Source of the DNA: Clostridia bacterium
GTDB lineage: Bacteria > Bacillota > Clostridia > Oscillospirales > CAG-272
DNA length: 8,056 bases
Direction: 5' to 3'
Assembly: GCA_017457465.1 (NCBI GenBank)
Contig: JAFTHJ010000001.1
Span: 1 to 8,056 of the forward strand
Part shown: positions 1 to 6,056 of the stretch, piece after piece
How the letters are laid out: every line of letters begins with the position of its first letter
Numbering within the stretch: position 1 is the first letter of the stretch
The notes under the pieces: generated by a model
Databases searched by the model: none
Told to the model about the DNA's origin: nothing
What the model saw: only the letters and a program-made list of their open reading frames with translations
Position numbers and translations under genes: made by a program

Positions 1-343
1 GCTCCGCCGTTATTTTTATATACGGGTAGGATTTTGCGTCCTTGAGTCGGATATTGTATTTGGGAGAATATTGTTTTATAAGTGTATTTTCAAGTGTCAG
101 CGCCTCTATCTCGGTCGAGCAAACGATATAATCAAAATCCTCGGCGAATCTGACCATTCTCTCGGTCTTGAGATTTTTTCTGCTATTCTGGAAATACTGC
201 GACACGCGGTTTTTAAGCTTTCTCGATTTGCCGACGTATATCACCTTGGAATTCCTATCCTTCATAATATATACGCCCGGACACAACGGCAAGGAATTTG
301 CCTTATCGAGCAGCTCTTGTGTTCTTTTTTCGGTTTGCGGCAT
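1..343 (-). CDS. uvrC: UvrC, excinuclease ABC subunit C (N-terminal part, cut by window edge)
   Basis: UvrC is the dual-incision nuclease of UvrABC nucleotide excision repair. The 114 visible residues cover the GIY-YIG endonuclease domain that makes the 3' incision: the family opening LPLCPGVYIMKD at about 18-29, the YVGKSRKLKNRV core at about 36-47, and TEIEALTLENTLIKQYSPKYN at about 77-97, whose EIEAL segment carries the conserved metal-binding glutamate (probably Glu80). The rest of the protein (UVR, RNase H-like and HhH parts, around 600 residues in the family) lies beyond the left edge. The start is an ATG directly behind a strong purine-rich site, GGGAGGGAG. The gene lies 134 bp downstream of ptsH on the same strand with a terminator hairpin between them, so it probably has its own promoter, although I found no convincing one in that gap. 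The identity is clear from motif order. Confidence 0.96.
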   Translation of the reverse strand, partial: MPQTEKRTQELLDKANSLPLCPGVYIMKDRNSKVIYVGKSRKLKNRVSQYFQNSRKNLKTERMVRFAEDFDYIVCSTEIEALTLENTLIKQYSPKYNIRLKDAKSYPYIKITAE

Positions 344-376
344 AACTCCCTCCCATAAAATCAAAAGAATTTCTAC

Positions 377-432
377 TTAAAAACCGCTTTCGTTACCTTA
401 TCACTGATAACAAAAGCGGCTTCTTTTTTATT
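377..432 (-). terminator. Terminator hairpin between ptsH and uvrC, possibly bidirectional
   Basis: A stem of CCGCTTT (384-390) with AAAGCGG (413-419) is extended inside by GTTA/TAAC after one mismatch. Read on the minus strand it is followed by TTTTT and would end the ptsH transcript. Read on the plus strand it is followed by TTCTTTTTT, so it could also stop antisense transcription. The inner TTATC/GATAA palindrome offers an alternative fold. Confidence 0.75.
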
Positions 433-477
433 TTATTTGTGTGTTTGTCTGCGCTAATGCGACGGCTACAGAACGGT

Positions 478-741
478 TTACTCTGCAAATCCGGTCTGAA
501 TAAGCTCAACCAAGCCGTTAATTGCGCTCTCCTCATCCTGACCGTCAGCTATAAGGGTAATAGTCATACCCTTGGCAATTCCAAGCGAAAGAACACCGAG
601 CAAACTCTTTGCGTTGACCTTACGGTCATCCTTTTCTACCCAAAGGGAACACTTATAAGCGTTTGCCTTCTGGATGAAGAAGGTTGCCGGTCTCGCGTGC
701 AATCCTATATTATTCGTTATTGTTACTTCTCTACTTAACAT
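478..741 (-). CDS. ptsH: HPr, phosphocarrier protein of the PTS
   Basis: HPr relays phosphate from Enzyme I (PtsI) to the EIIA units of sugar phosphotransferase systems in the cytoplasm; in Bacillota it is also a signal protein, phosphorylated on Ser46 by HPr kinase to act with CcpA. The 87-residue product has the usual family length. The active-site motif NIGLHARPA puts the phospho-histidine exactly at His15, and the second site, NAKSLLGVLSLG, puts serine exactly at position 46, so both catalytic and regulatory phosphorylation sites are kept. The ATG at 741 is chosen because AGGAG lies 9 nt upstream; a GTG 33 nt earlier would add 11 residues with no family counterpart. The gene stands alone, with promoter and terminator of its own; ptsI is not next to it here. 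An HPr-like paralogue (such as Crh) is unlikely because His15 is present. Confidence 0.96.
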   Translation of the reverse strand: MLSREVTITNNIGLHARPATFFIQKANAYKCSLWVEKDDRKVNAKSLLGVLSLGIAKGMTITLIADGQDEESAINGLVELIQTGFAE

Positions 742-750
742 AAAATCTTG

Positions 751-755
751 CTCCT
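751..755 (-). promoter_or_regulatory. Ribosome binding site that fixes the ptsH start
   Basis: AGGAG on the minus strand lies 9 nt before the ATG at 741. It lies inside the longer open frame that begins with GTG at 774, so it argues for the shorter, standard-length HPr. Confidence 0.8.
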
Positions 756-820
756 GTTCTTGCGGGATTCTCACCGCTTCTTACAAATATCATAAATATC
801 AACGATTTTCTACACATAAT

Positions 821-849
821 AGTATATCAAAAAAAGTGTTTAAAATCAA
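821..849 (-). promoter_or_regulatory. Sigma-A promoter of ptsH
   Basis: Minus strand: -35 TTGATT (849-844), 17-bp spacer, -10 TATACT (826-821). Transcription would start near 814, giving a leader of about 70 nt. No clear catabolite-responsive (cre) element was seen around it. Confidence 0.75.
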
Positions 850-928
850 TAGTCAACCGTTAGTGATATTTGATAAACTTTTCATTAATGCTATGCAAAA
901 AAATTCACATTTTTCACATAAACTCAAC

Positions 929-955
929 AAAAGCCTCGAGAATTTCGGCTTTTTT
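929..955 (-). terminator. Hairpin ending the rimM-to-DUF4330 run
   Basis: AAAAGCC (929-935) pairs with GGCTTTT (947-953) around an 11-nt loop, about 30 nt after the stop of the last gene of the run. On the minus strand the stem ends in CTTTT followed by GTTG, a weak U-tract. On the plus strand the tail is better (TTTTTT), but no plus-strand gene leads into it. It is therefore a modest terminator or a 3'-end-protecting hairpin. Confidence 0.5.
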
Positions 956-983
956 ACAGGGATTAGATGTAAAATTTCCCCAC

Positions 984-1526
984 TTAACCCTCGTATTTCT
1001 CAATAGCGGTTATCTTAAGTGTAACCGTTACCTTCTCGGTATATACCTCAACAGACTGTCCCGCGGCGATATATTCGTTTCCGTCAACCGAAAATCCACC
1101 CGCATAGCTGTAATTTCCCTTGCAAAGCATTCTTCCCTTCGCGTTTACTCTCGACTCCTCGGGATAAAAGACCTCAACAATATTTCCGTTAGAATCGGTA
1201 AAGTTCTCCGACGCGAGAGTTATATTGAGCGGCTCTTTATTGTTTTCCGATTCGCTCGTCAGCGTTCCAAGCAGCTCTCCGCTAGAGGCAAAATACACCT
1301 TGTCACCAACATTCATATAGTTAGGTGTGGTATATCTTATATTCTCAATTGAAAAGGAAACGACATAATCGTCAATATTTCTGTCTCCCGTGAGAAAATC
1401 TATTATGGTATATCTAAAGTATACTCCCACAATAGCCACAATGACAAGAATTATTATCATCGCGTCAATAGCATTGAAATGAGGGCGGTTCTTTCTTGCT
1501 GTTTTATCTTTTTTTACTCTGCTCAT
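984..1526 (-). CDS. Single-pass membrane protein, DUF4330-like (second of two paralogues)
   Basis: A 180-residue protein: a basic N-terminus (residues 1-15), the segment HFNAIDAM, one membrane helix at about 20-42, and an outside domain rich in beta-type sequence to the end. Architecture and the FNxID motif before the helix match what I know of DUF4330, a family of unknown function; this is assignment by eye. It shares with its upstream neighbour the basic start, the FN-ID motif, the single helix and a C-terminal pattern of small glycine-rich hairpins (here GNYSYAGGFSVDGNEYIAAG, there a comparable GKGYSINDRRIAVG), so the two look like old tandem duplicates. Its Shine-Dalgarno GGAGG sits directly behind the stop codon of that neighbour (14 bp gap), so the two are probably translationally coupled. 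It is last in the run and likely acts at the cell surface, perhaps with the ligase-like protein. No catalytic motif is visible. Confidence 0.72.
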   Translation of the reverse strand: MSRVKKDKTARKNRPHFNAIDAMIIILVIVAIVGVYFRYTIIDFLTGDRNIDDYVVSFSIENIRYTTPNYMNVGDKVYFASSGELLGTLTSESENNKEPLNITLASENFTDSNGNIVEVFYPEESRVNAKGRMLCKGNYSYAGGFSVDGNEYIAAGQSVEVYTEKVTVTLKITAIEKYEG

Positions 1527-1540
1527 AACAACCTACCTCC

Positions 1541-2071
1541 TCAATCCTCTGTGGAAAGGGTTATGCAATAGCCCTCTCCGACATAATCGGGAAAGCGAAG
1601 CGAAAGCTTCTCTCCTACGGCTATTCTTCTATCGTTTATAGAATAGCCCTTTCCTTCAATATAAGAACCGTTTGCCGTTATTGTAACAATAACATTATAT
1701 TTGTCCTTATGAACGGCAAGTGCGCCTTCGTTGAGTGTCTCATTATACTCAAGCGTGGAATACTGCGTTGTGTAATCAACGGTCTCAACGCTTCCGAGAG
1801 AATACTTTGACACCGAGTCTACCACCGTATCGTTTTCCTTTATCTTATCCAGAAACTCGTCATCAACGCCGGTAAACTCAACCGTATAATGTATGGTATA
1901 CGATTTCTCCGCCTTAAGCTTATCTATAAAAGACATAGGCGAGACTATATTTATCGCCGTCAGGACTATTGCCACGGCAAACAGAATTAGCAGAAAATCT
2001 ATAAAATTAAATCCTCTGCGCTTCTTTGCCGCGGATTTATCGGACTTAAGCTGACCTGAATTGTTTTTCAT
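1541..2071 (-). CDS. Single-pass membrane protein, DUF4330-like (first of two paralogues)
   Basis: A 176-residue protein with a lysine/arginine-rich N-terminus (about 1-19), FNFIDFL at about 21-27, a membrane helix at about 24-45, and an outer domain of about 125 residues, so an N-in, C-out topology is expected. The middle holds a polar stretch with repeated Thr/Tyr/Glu (about 92-112) and the end carries the GKGYSINDRRIAVGE pattern that its downstream paralogue shares. I place it in or near DUF4330, function unknown. It lies 49 bp after the O-antigen-ligase-like gene on the same strand with no convincing promoter between. The start ATG has only an AAAGG element about 12 nt upstream, a weak and distant site, so its translation may depend on its neighbours. 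No cysteine lipobox or catalytic motif is visible. Confidence is high that it is a gene, moderate for the family. Confidence 0.72.
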   Translation of the reverse strand: MKNNSGQLKSDKSAAKKRRGFNFIDFLLILFAVAIVLTAINIVSPMSFIDKLKAEKSYTIHYTVEFTGVDDEFLDKIKENDTVVDSVSKYSLGSVETVDYTTQYSTLEYNETLNEGALAVHKDKYNVIVTITANGSYIEGKGYSINDRRIAVGEKLSLRFPDYVGEGYCITLSTED

Positions 2072-2120
2072 TTCCGATTCATACCTTTCGATTTAATCTT
2101 TTTTTAATCACCGTCAAGCG

Positions 2121-4076
2121 TCAGATATCTATTGACGCGCTCTCGGGACCGTAGTCGCTGTTCATACGCTTTCTCTCTGTCTCATTCGCCGCAAAGCGTA
2201 TATACGCGCAACAGAGAGCCATCACTATCCAGAACATAAAGAATATTCTGAAATTATACCATATATAATCGAACATACCGACAACAAGTGCGCCTATAAC
2301 CGCGCAAAACGCCGCGGATGCCATAAGCTTGAGTCCCTTATCCTGCGCGTCCTTGAAAAACTCAAAGCTCTTTTGCGCAAACAGGAAGAGCACCGCAAGG
2401 AATATCAGCAATCCGAAAACTCCAAGCCCGAACAGTATCTGCACGAACAGATTGTGGCTATGCTCCGCTGCCTCTATACCCGCGTAGGCATACTGGGGAT
2501 AGACCTCGGCATATGCCGAAGAACCGTAACCCGCTCCGCCCCAGAAATAATCTTTCGCGGCTCTCAAGCTTCCTCGCCATGTGTACACACGGTAATAGCT
2601 TGAGGAATCGGCAAGATTTCCGATGCTCGTAAATCTTCTCACAACCGAATCCGGCAGAACAAATGGCAAAAACGGCAAAACAAATCCCGAAACAAGCAAT
2701 ACCTTAAATGTCTTACGATAATTTATAAGCCCCATAAGAATAACGCTTATTATCACAGCCAACCACGCCGCGCGCGACCATGTGAAAACAAGACACGCCA
2801 ACACTATCGCGGCGGATATCCAACCGAGAAGTCTTCCCTTTCCCGTAGTCGCTCCCGATATCTTACCGAGTATAAGCGGGAACGCGAGAACAAGATAAAC
2901 CGCAAGGACATTGGGATTATCAAACACCGATACAACTCTTCCGCCGATATCCGAGAAATAAGTCTTATCTATCCACGCGTCTACCGCGTATCCGAAGATA
3001 TACTGAATAACGCCTATCGCCGCCACGATAACAGCCGAGCTTATCAATGCGTTAACACATCTGTTTATCCATCTCTCGGTTCTCATAAGGTTTACCACCA
3101 GGAAATATCCGAGGATAAGCACACAGGATATAAGCGCCGCGTTTCTCGACTCAACGCCTCCCGCGCTGATGATTCCTCCCATAAAGAGAACCACCGTAAA
3201 TATTATGATTACCAAATCAAGTATCTCAACCTTGAAGATTCTCTTTCCCCGAACAATCTTTATCAGATATCCCACCGTGGATATGATAACGAATATCGCC
3301 AGAGCCAACGAGGGATTTTTAAAAAACGAGCAGAAAGGAATCAGGAATATCGTTGCCAGAATTCCTATCTCGGGAGAGACCACAACCATTGCGGCAACCA
3401 CGAGAAAAGCAATGGCAAGTACGAAATATATCGGGTGTACGAAAAAGGTAAGAAGTCCGAGAATCATTCCGATAAGAATTGCGAAATTGGCTTTCTTCTT
3501 CGATTTTCTTACGGGAATCTCAAAATCCTCGTTTTTAAAGCCAAAGGCTTCAATAAATATCAGTCTCGATATCCTGCCATACCCCAATGCCCTCCCGAGA
3601 CTCACCCTCGAAACGAGCAGTGGCAAGGACGCGAGAAGCGACGATATGCTCACTATAAGGAAGCTGACCTCCGGTACCTCAAGCGACGGAACAAGTCCGC
3701 AAACAAAATATATCAGTATCGAATAGAGTCCGAATGAAAGCAAAAAGTTTCCGTAGAGCTTAAGCGAGGTTGCAAGTAGCTCTCTGGATAGCTCTCCAAG
3801 CTTTCCAAGCAAAAAGCTGGTTTCAAACGCCCGTGAGATTTTCGCTCTCACTCGCCTTACTCCCGACTCCACCCTGAAGGTCTCCTTGAAGTGATTCTTC
3901 ACGAATCCTCCCTCAAACGCCGCTTCCTCGGCACTGTAAGCGGTAAATATCCGTCCGAACAATCCCCTCATCAAGGTATTGTATACCGCGTTAGTGAATC
4001 TGTCTATTAAATTTACTATTATGCTCAAGGAAAAAGCTCTTGAGAGTCTGCCGACGCTCTTTTCCTTTTTACTCAA
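2121..4076 (-). CDS. O-antigen ligase/polymerase-like polytopic membrane protein (Wzy_C type)
   Basis: A 651-residue protein with about 14-16 predicted membrane helices, roughly at 108-127, 136-156, 198-233, 237-275, 285-303, 314-330, 343-361, 388-405, 417-452, 458-476, 543-568, 585-602 and 607-626. The core fits the Wzy_C/O-antigen ligase family: FTWSRAAW at about 431-438, the large outer loop with YYRVYTWRGSLRAAKDYFWG at about 494-513 and GAGYGSS at about 514-520, then EHSHNLFVQILFGLGVFG at about 538-555, whose HSHN histidines are the family's hallmark. Members join or polymerise lipid-linked glycans outside the membrane; in Gram-positives the acceptor may be wall polymer, teichuronic-type polysaccharide or a glycoprotein, and cannot be told here. 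About 100 mostly soluble residues precede the first helix, longer than usual. The start is TTG, behind GGGAG that overlaps the trmD stop (6-bp gap), implying coupling. The exact substrate is unknown. Confidence 0.85.
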   Translation of the reverse strand: MSKKEKSVGRLSRAFSLSIIVNLIDRFTNAVYNTLMRGLFGRIFTAYSAEEAAFEGGFVKNHFKETFRVESGVRRVRAKISRAFETSFLLGKLGELSRELLATSLKLYGNFLLSFGLYSILIYFVCGLVPSLEVPEVSFLIVSISSLLASLPLLVSRVSLGRALGYGRISRLIFIEAFGFKNEDFEIPVRKSKKKANFAILIGMILGLLTFFVHPIYFVLAIAFLVVAAMVVVSPEIGILATIFLIPFCSFFKNPSLALAIFVIISTVGYLIKIVRGKRIFKVEILDLVIIIFTVVLFMGGIISAGGVESRNAALISCVLILGYFLVVNLMRTERWINRCVNALISSAVIVAAIGVIQYIFGYAVDAWIDKTYFSDIGGRVVSVFDNPNVLAVYLVLAFPLILGKISGATTGKGRLLGWISAAIVLACLVFTWSRAAWLAVIISVILMGLINYRKTFKVLLVSGFVLPFLPFVLPDSVVRRFTSIGNLADSSSYYRVYTWRGSLRAAKDYFWGGAGYGSSAYAEVYPQYAYAGIEAAEHSHNLFVQILFGLGVFGLLIFLAVLFLFAQKSFEFFKDAQDKGLKLMASAAFCAVIGALVVGMFDYIWYNFRIFFMFWIVMALCCAYIRFAANETERKRMNSDYGPESASIDI

Positions 4077-4082
4077 ACAGAA

Positions 4083-4787
4083 TCACTCCCTTCGGAATTT
4101 TTTAAGTAGCTCGGGGCGTCTTTCCTCGGTTTTGAGAAGAGCCTGCTCCTGCCTCCATTTATCAATATTCGCGTGATTACCCGATATCAGAACGTCGGGA
4201 ACGCTCACGCCGTGAAACTCATAAGGTCTTGTGTACTGCGGATATTCAAGCAATCCGCTCGATATGCTCTCGTTCATATGACATTCGGCGTCCGACAGCA
4301 CTCCGTCAACAAGTCTCGCAACACAGTCGGTGACGATACACGCGGGAAGCTCCCCGCCCGTCAGCACGAAATCTCCGATAGATATCTCCTCATCGACTAT
4401 CTCGTCGATAATGCTCTGGTCAACTCCCTCGTAATGACCGCAAAGTATTATAAGCTGGTCGTATCCCGACAGCTCCTCCGCCTTTTTCTGGTCAAAAAGA
4501 GTTCCCGCGGGAGACATAAACACCACTCGTCTGCGAGGATATTTCTCACTGTCGGTGTTCTCAACTATCGAATTATAACAATTATATATAGGGGGCGCCG
4601 CCATAAGCATTCCTTTGCCTCCGCCGTACGGAGTGTCGTCCACTCTTCTGTGCTTGTCCTCGGAATAATCCCTTATGTTATGGCACCTGACCTCTATCAC
4701 TCCGCTTTTTCTCGCTCTGCCTATTATACTCTCGCCAAGTATACCGTCCACAAACTCGGGAAAAAGCGTCATAATATCAAATCTCAT
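4083..4787 (-). CDS. trmD: TrmD, tRNA (guanine37-N1)-methyltransferase
   Basis: TrmD methylates G37 next to the anticodon of tRNAs reading CNN codons with SAM, preventing +1 frameshifting; it is a cytoplasmic dimer with a deep trefoil knot. The 234-residue length is typical. Visible signatures are MTLFPEF at 6-12, DDTPYGGGKGMLM at 50-62, LCGHYEGVDQ at 115-124, the SAM-binding knot segment ISIGDFVLTGGELPA at 135-149, LLEYPQYTRP at 179-188, and LISGNHANIDKWR at 200-212. The residue aligned with the general-base aspartate (Asp169 in the Haemophilus enzyme) appears to be Glu173, in HMNESISSG. The gene starts at ATG with GAGG 7 nt upstream, 23 bp after rimM, and its stop codon overlaps the Shine-Dalgarno site of the next gene. 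The usual rplS (L19) neighbour is absent downstream. Confidence 0.97.
   Translation of the reverse strand: MRFDIMTLFPEFVDGILGESIIGRARKSGVIEVRCHNIRDYSEDKHRRVDDTPYGGGKGMLMAAPPIYNCYNSIVENTDSEKYPRRRVVFMSPAGTLFDQKKAEELSGYDQLIILCGHYEGVDQSIIDEIVDEEISIGDFVLTGGELPACIVTDCVARLVDGVLSDAECHMNESISSGLLEYPQYTRPYEFHGVSVPDVLISGNHANIDKWRQEQALLKTEERRPELLKKFRRE
4086..4091 (-). promoter_or_regulatory. Ribosome binding site overlapping the trmD end; decides a TTG start
   Basis: AGGGAG on the minus strand is made by the last trmD codons just before its TGA (4085-4083) and lies 9 nt before the TTG at 4076. The next in-frame ATG is at residue 36 of the product, without a comparable site nearby, so TTG is the best start. 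The arrangement suggests that ribosomes ending trmD begin the ligase-like gene. Confidence 0.7.
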
Positions 4788-4810
4788 AAAAAGTCCTCAC
4801 TATACCCGTC

Positions 4811-5320
4811 TCAATCCTCAAGCATACCCGAGATGGGGCGCACGAAGATTCCCTTGCCTATCTCCACTCTGTCGATAAATTCGGGAACCACGGGTATCAT
4901 TCTCTCGCCCGACGGTGTGTTTACAACATATATATCCGACGCGCCTCGATTTACAGTCTCAACAAGAGTACCGTAAACCCGACCGTTATCGGCATCAATC
5001 ACATCAAGTCCGACAAGGTCGGTAATGAAATACTCCCCATCCTCAAGCTGAAAGTCCTCTCTCGCGGCATAAAGCACGGTATTCTTGAGTGCCATTGCCG
5101 CATCCATATCAGAAACGCCCTCAAGCTCCGCAATAACGAACTGCTTGAAAACAGAGGCTTTCTTCACCTTTATCTGGCGGTATCTCCCCTTCTCGAAGAG
5201 AAAAACTCTGCCGAGCGCGGCAAGGTCAGCGGGGGTATTGCACCAAGACTCAAGCTTGACGCCGCCCTGACAGCCATGGGTATTTATTATTTTTCCGCAC
5301 TCGATATATATTTTTTCCAT
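4811..5320 (-). CDS. rimM: RimM, ribosome maturation factor (16S rRNA processing)
   Basis: RimM binds ribosomal protein S19 and helps assemble the head of the 30S subunit. The 169-residue product has the family's two halves: the N-terminal beta-barrel with ECGKIINTHGCQGGVKLES at about 7-25, and the C-terminal PRC-barrel from about 98 onward, with ITDLVGLDVIDADNGRVYG followed by DIYVVNTPSGERMIPVVPEF. The frame is open for another 17 codons upstream (ATG at 5371), but the ATG at 5320 is preferred: it has TGAGGA just upstream, gives the normal family length and begins with the conserved barrel, while the upstream ATG would lie within about 10 nt of the predicted transcript start. It is the first gene of the run leading to trmD. 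In many Bacillota rpsP and a KH-domain gene precede rimM; here a divergent acetyltransferase does. Confidence 0.93.
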   Translation of the reverse strand: MEKIYIECGKIINTHGCQGGVKLESWCNTPADLAALGRVFLFEKGRYRQIKVKKASVFKQFVIAELEGVSDMDAAMALKNTVLYAAREDFQLEDGEYFITDLVGLDVIDADNGRVYGTLVETVNRGASDIYVVNTPSGERMIPVVPEFIDRVEIGKGIFVRPISGMLED

Positions 5321-5324
5321 AAAT

Positions 5325-5330
5325 TCCTCA
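5325..5330 (-). promoter_or_regulatory. Ribosome binding site that fixes the rimM start
   Basis: TGAGGA on the minus strand lies 4-5 nt before the ATG at 5320. Spacing is short but acceptable. No comparable site precedes the in-frame ATGs at 5353 and 5371. Confidence 0.65.
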
Positions 5331-5385
5331 TTTTTACGGCTCAAAAACCGCATTTTTCTATAAATTCGCATACCAATACAGGGTA

Positions 5386-5414
5386 ATTATACCACATATT
5401 CACAATATTTTCAA
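5386..5414 (-). promoter_or_regulatory. Extended -10 sigma-A promoter of rimM-trmD and the downstream membrane genes
   Basis: Minus strand: -35 TTGAAA (5414-5409), 17-bp spacer, -10 TATAAT (5391-5386), preceded by TGG, which makes an extended -10 (TGNTATAAT). Transcription would start near 5379, giving a leader of about 60 nt to the rimM ATG. The -35 and first part of the spacer, TTGAAAATATTGT, recur in the divergent promoter. Confidence 0.85.
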
Positions 5415-5424
5415 CAGTTTTCGG
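5412..5424 (+). repeat. Copy 1 of the CAACAGTTTTnGG direct repeat
   Basis: CAACAGTTTTCGG on the plus strand, overlapping the -35 box of the rimM promoter. A second copy differing at one base lies at 5527-5539, beside the start of the divergent transcript. The positions suit a shared operator, but no known regulator motif was recognised. Confidence 0.5.
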
Positions 5425-5474
5425 ATAATTTATTATATAAAGACATTATATTATAAAGAAAAAAGATTTAATTA

Positions 5475-5503
5475 TTGAAAATATTGTCATATCGTGTTAG
5501 AAT
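5475..5503 (+). promoter_or_regulatory. Extended -10 sigma-A promoter of the GNAT gene
   Basis: Plus strand: -35 TTGAAA (5475-5480), 17-bp spacer, -10 TAGAAT (5498-5503), preceded by TGT as an extended -10. Transcription would start near 5510, with about 70 nt of leader. The first 13 nt, TTGAAAATATTGT, are the same as in the divergent rimM promoter. Confidence 0.8.
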
Positions 5504-5504
5504 A

Positions 5505-5532
5505 CTGTTGAGATTTTTTATACTCACAACAG
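5505..5532 (+). promoter_or_regulatory. Dyad at the start of the GNAT transcript
   Basis: CTGTTG (5505-5510) is inverted as CAACAG (5527-5532); after one mismatch the symmetry goes on with GA/TC. It begins one base after the -10 box and covers the predicted start site. It could be an operator or a 5' stem-loop in the mRNA. The right arm is part of repeat copy 2. Confidence 0.45.
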
Positions 5533-5539
5533 TTTTGGG
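5527..5539 (+). repeat. Copy 2 of the CAACAGTTTTnGG direct repeat
   Basis: CAACAGTTTTGGG on the plus strand matches copy 1 at 12 of 13 positions. It lies just downstream of the predicted GNAT transcription start. Confidence 0.5.
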
Positions 5540-5579
5540 CATAATATATTACTGTAAGAAATATATTGCGAGGTAAGAT

Positions 5580-6050
5580 ATGAACGATATAACTTTCAGA
5601 CGTGCGGAGCGCCGTGACTGTGCGCTTATACTGCGTTTTATACGTGAGCTGGCGGAATACGAAAAGCTTGAGAACGAAGTGGTTGCCACCGAGGAGCTTC
5701 TCGATGAGTGGCTTTTTGACAAGGAAAAGGCAGAGGTGATATTCTGTCTTTACGAGGGGCGTGAGGTAGGCTTTGCCCTGTTCTTCCACAATTTTTCGAC
5801 ATTTCTCGGCAGGAGCGGAATATATCTCGAGGACCTTTATGTCGCCCCCGAGTTTCGAGGCAAGGGTTGCGGAAAGGCGCTTTTGCGTGAACTTGTGAGA
5901 ATAACTCGCGAACGCGGGTGCGGAAGGCTTGACTGGTGCTGCCTTGACTGGAACCGTTCAAGCATTGATTTCTACCTCTCACTCGGAGCAATTCCAATGG
6001 AAGGCTGGACGACCTACCGCCTTACGGGCGAGGCGCTTGAGAAGCTTTAA
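5580..6050 (+). CDS. GNAT N-acetyltransferase, spermidine/diamine acetyltransferase type
   Basis: A 156-residue GCN5-related acetyltransferase, expected to move an acetyl group from acetyl-CoA to an amine in the cytoplasm. Ordered signatures resemble the SSAT/diamine acetyltransferase branch: AEYEKLENEV at about 25-34, VGFALFFHNFSTFLG at 63-77, GIYLEDLYVAPEFRGKGCGKALL at about 80-102 (the acetyl-CoA pyrophosphate loop is R93-G-K-G-C-G98), and LDWNRSSIDFYLSLGA at 122-137 with Tyr132 at the place of the family's catalytic tyrosine, then the WTTYRLTG ending. ATG at 5580 follows GAGG by 6 nt. It is the only plus-strand protein gene here, has its own promoter facing away from rimM, and stops just before a shared terminator. 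Polyamines or thialysine-like amines are likely substrates for this branch, but GNAT substrate prediction is unsafe. Confidence 0.9.
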   Translation: MNDITFRRAERRDCALILRFIRELAEYEKLENEVVATEELLDEWLFDKEKAEVIFCLYEGREVGFALFFHNFSTFLGRSGIYLEDLYVAPEFRGKGCGKALLRELVRITRERGCGRLDWCCLDWNRSSIDFYLSLGAIPMEGWTTYRLTGEALEKL

Positions 6051-6056
6051 AAACAC

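Noticed and set aside
742..774. Longer HPr from a GTG start
   Set aside because: AGGAG lies inside this extension, 9 nt before the ATG at 741, and His15/Ser46 numbering is exact only with the shorter form.
2072..2120. Promoter between the ligase-like gene and the first DUF4330-like gene
   Set aside because: A TTGACG is present, but nothing close to a -10 box lies 16-18 bp downstream.
3169..3726. Plus-strand frame of 185 codons opposite the ligase-like gene
   Set aside because: Antisense shadow of a strongly supported membrane protein; low-complexity composition, no family features.
4173..4976. Plus-strand frame of 267 codons opposite trmD and rimM
   Set aside because: Spans two certain genes and their junction on the other strand and shows no protein-family signal.
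5321..5371. Longer rimM with 17 extra N-terminal residues
   Set aside because: The extra part is basic and unlike RimM, the ATG at 5371 is about 8 nt from the predicted transcription start and lacks a ribosome site, while 5320 has one and gives the family length.
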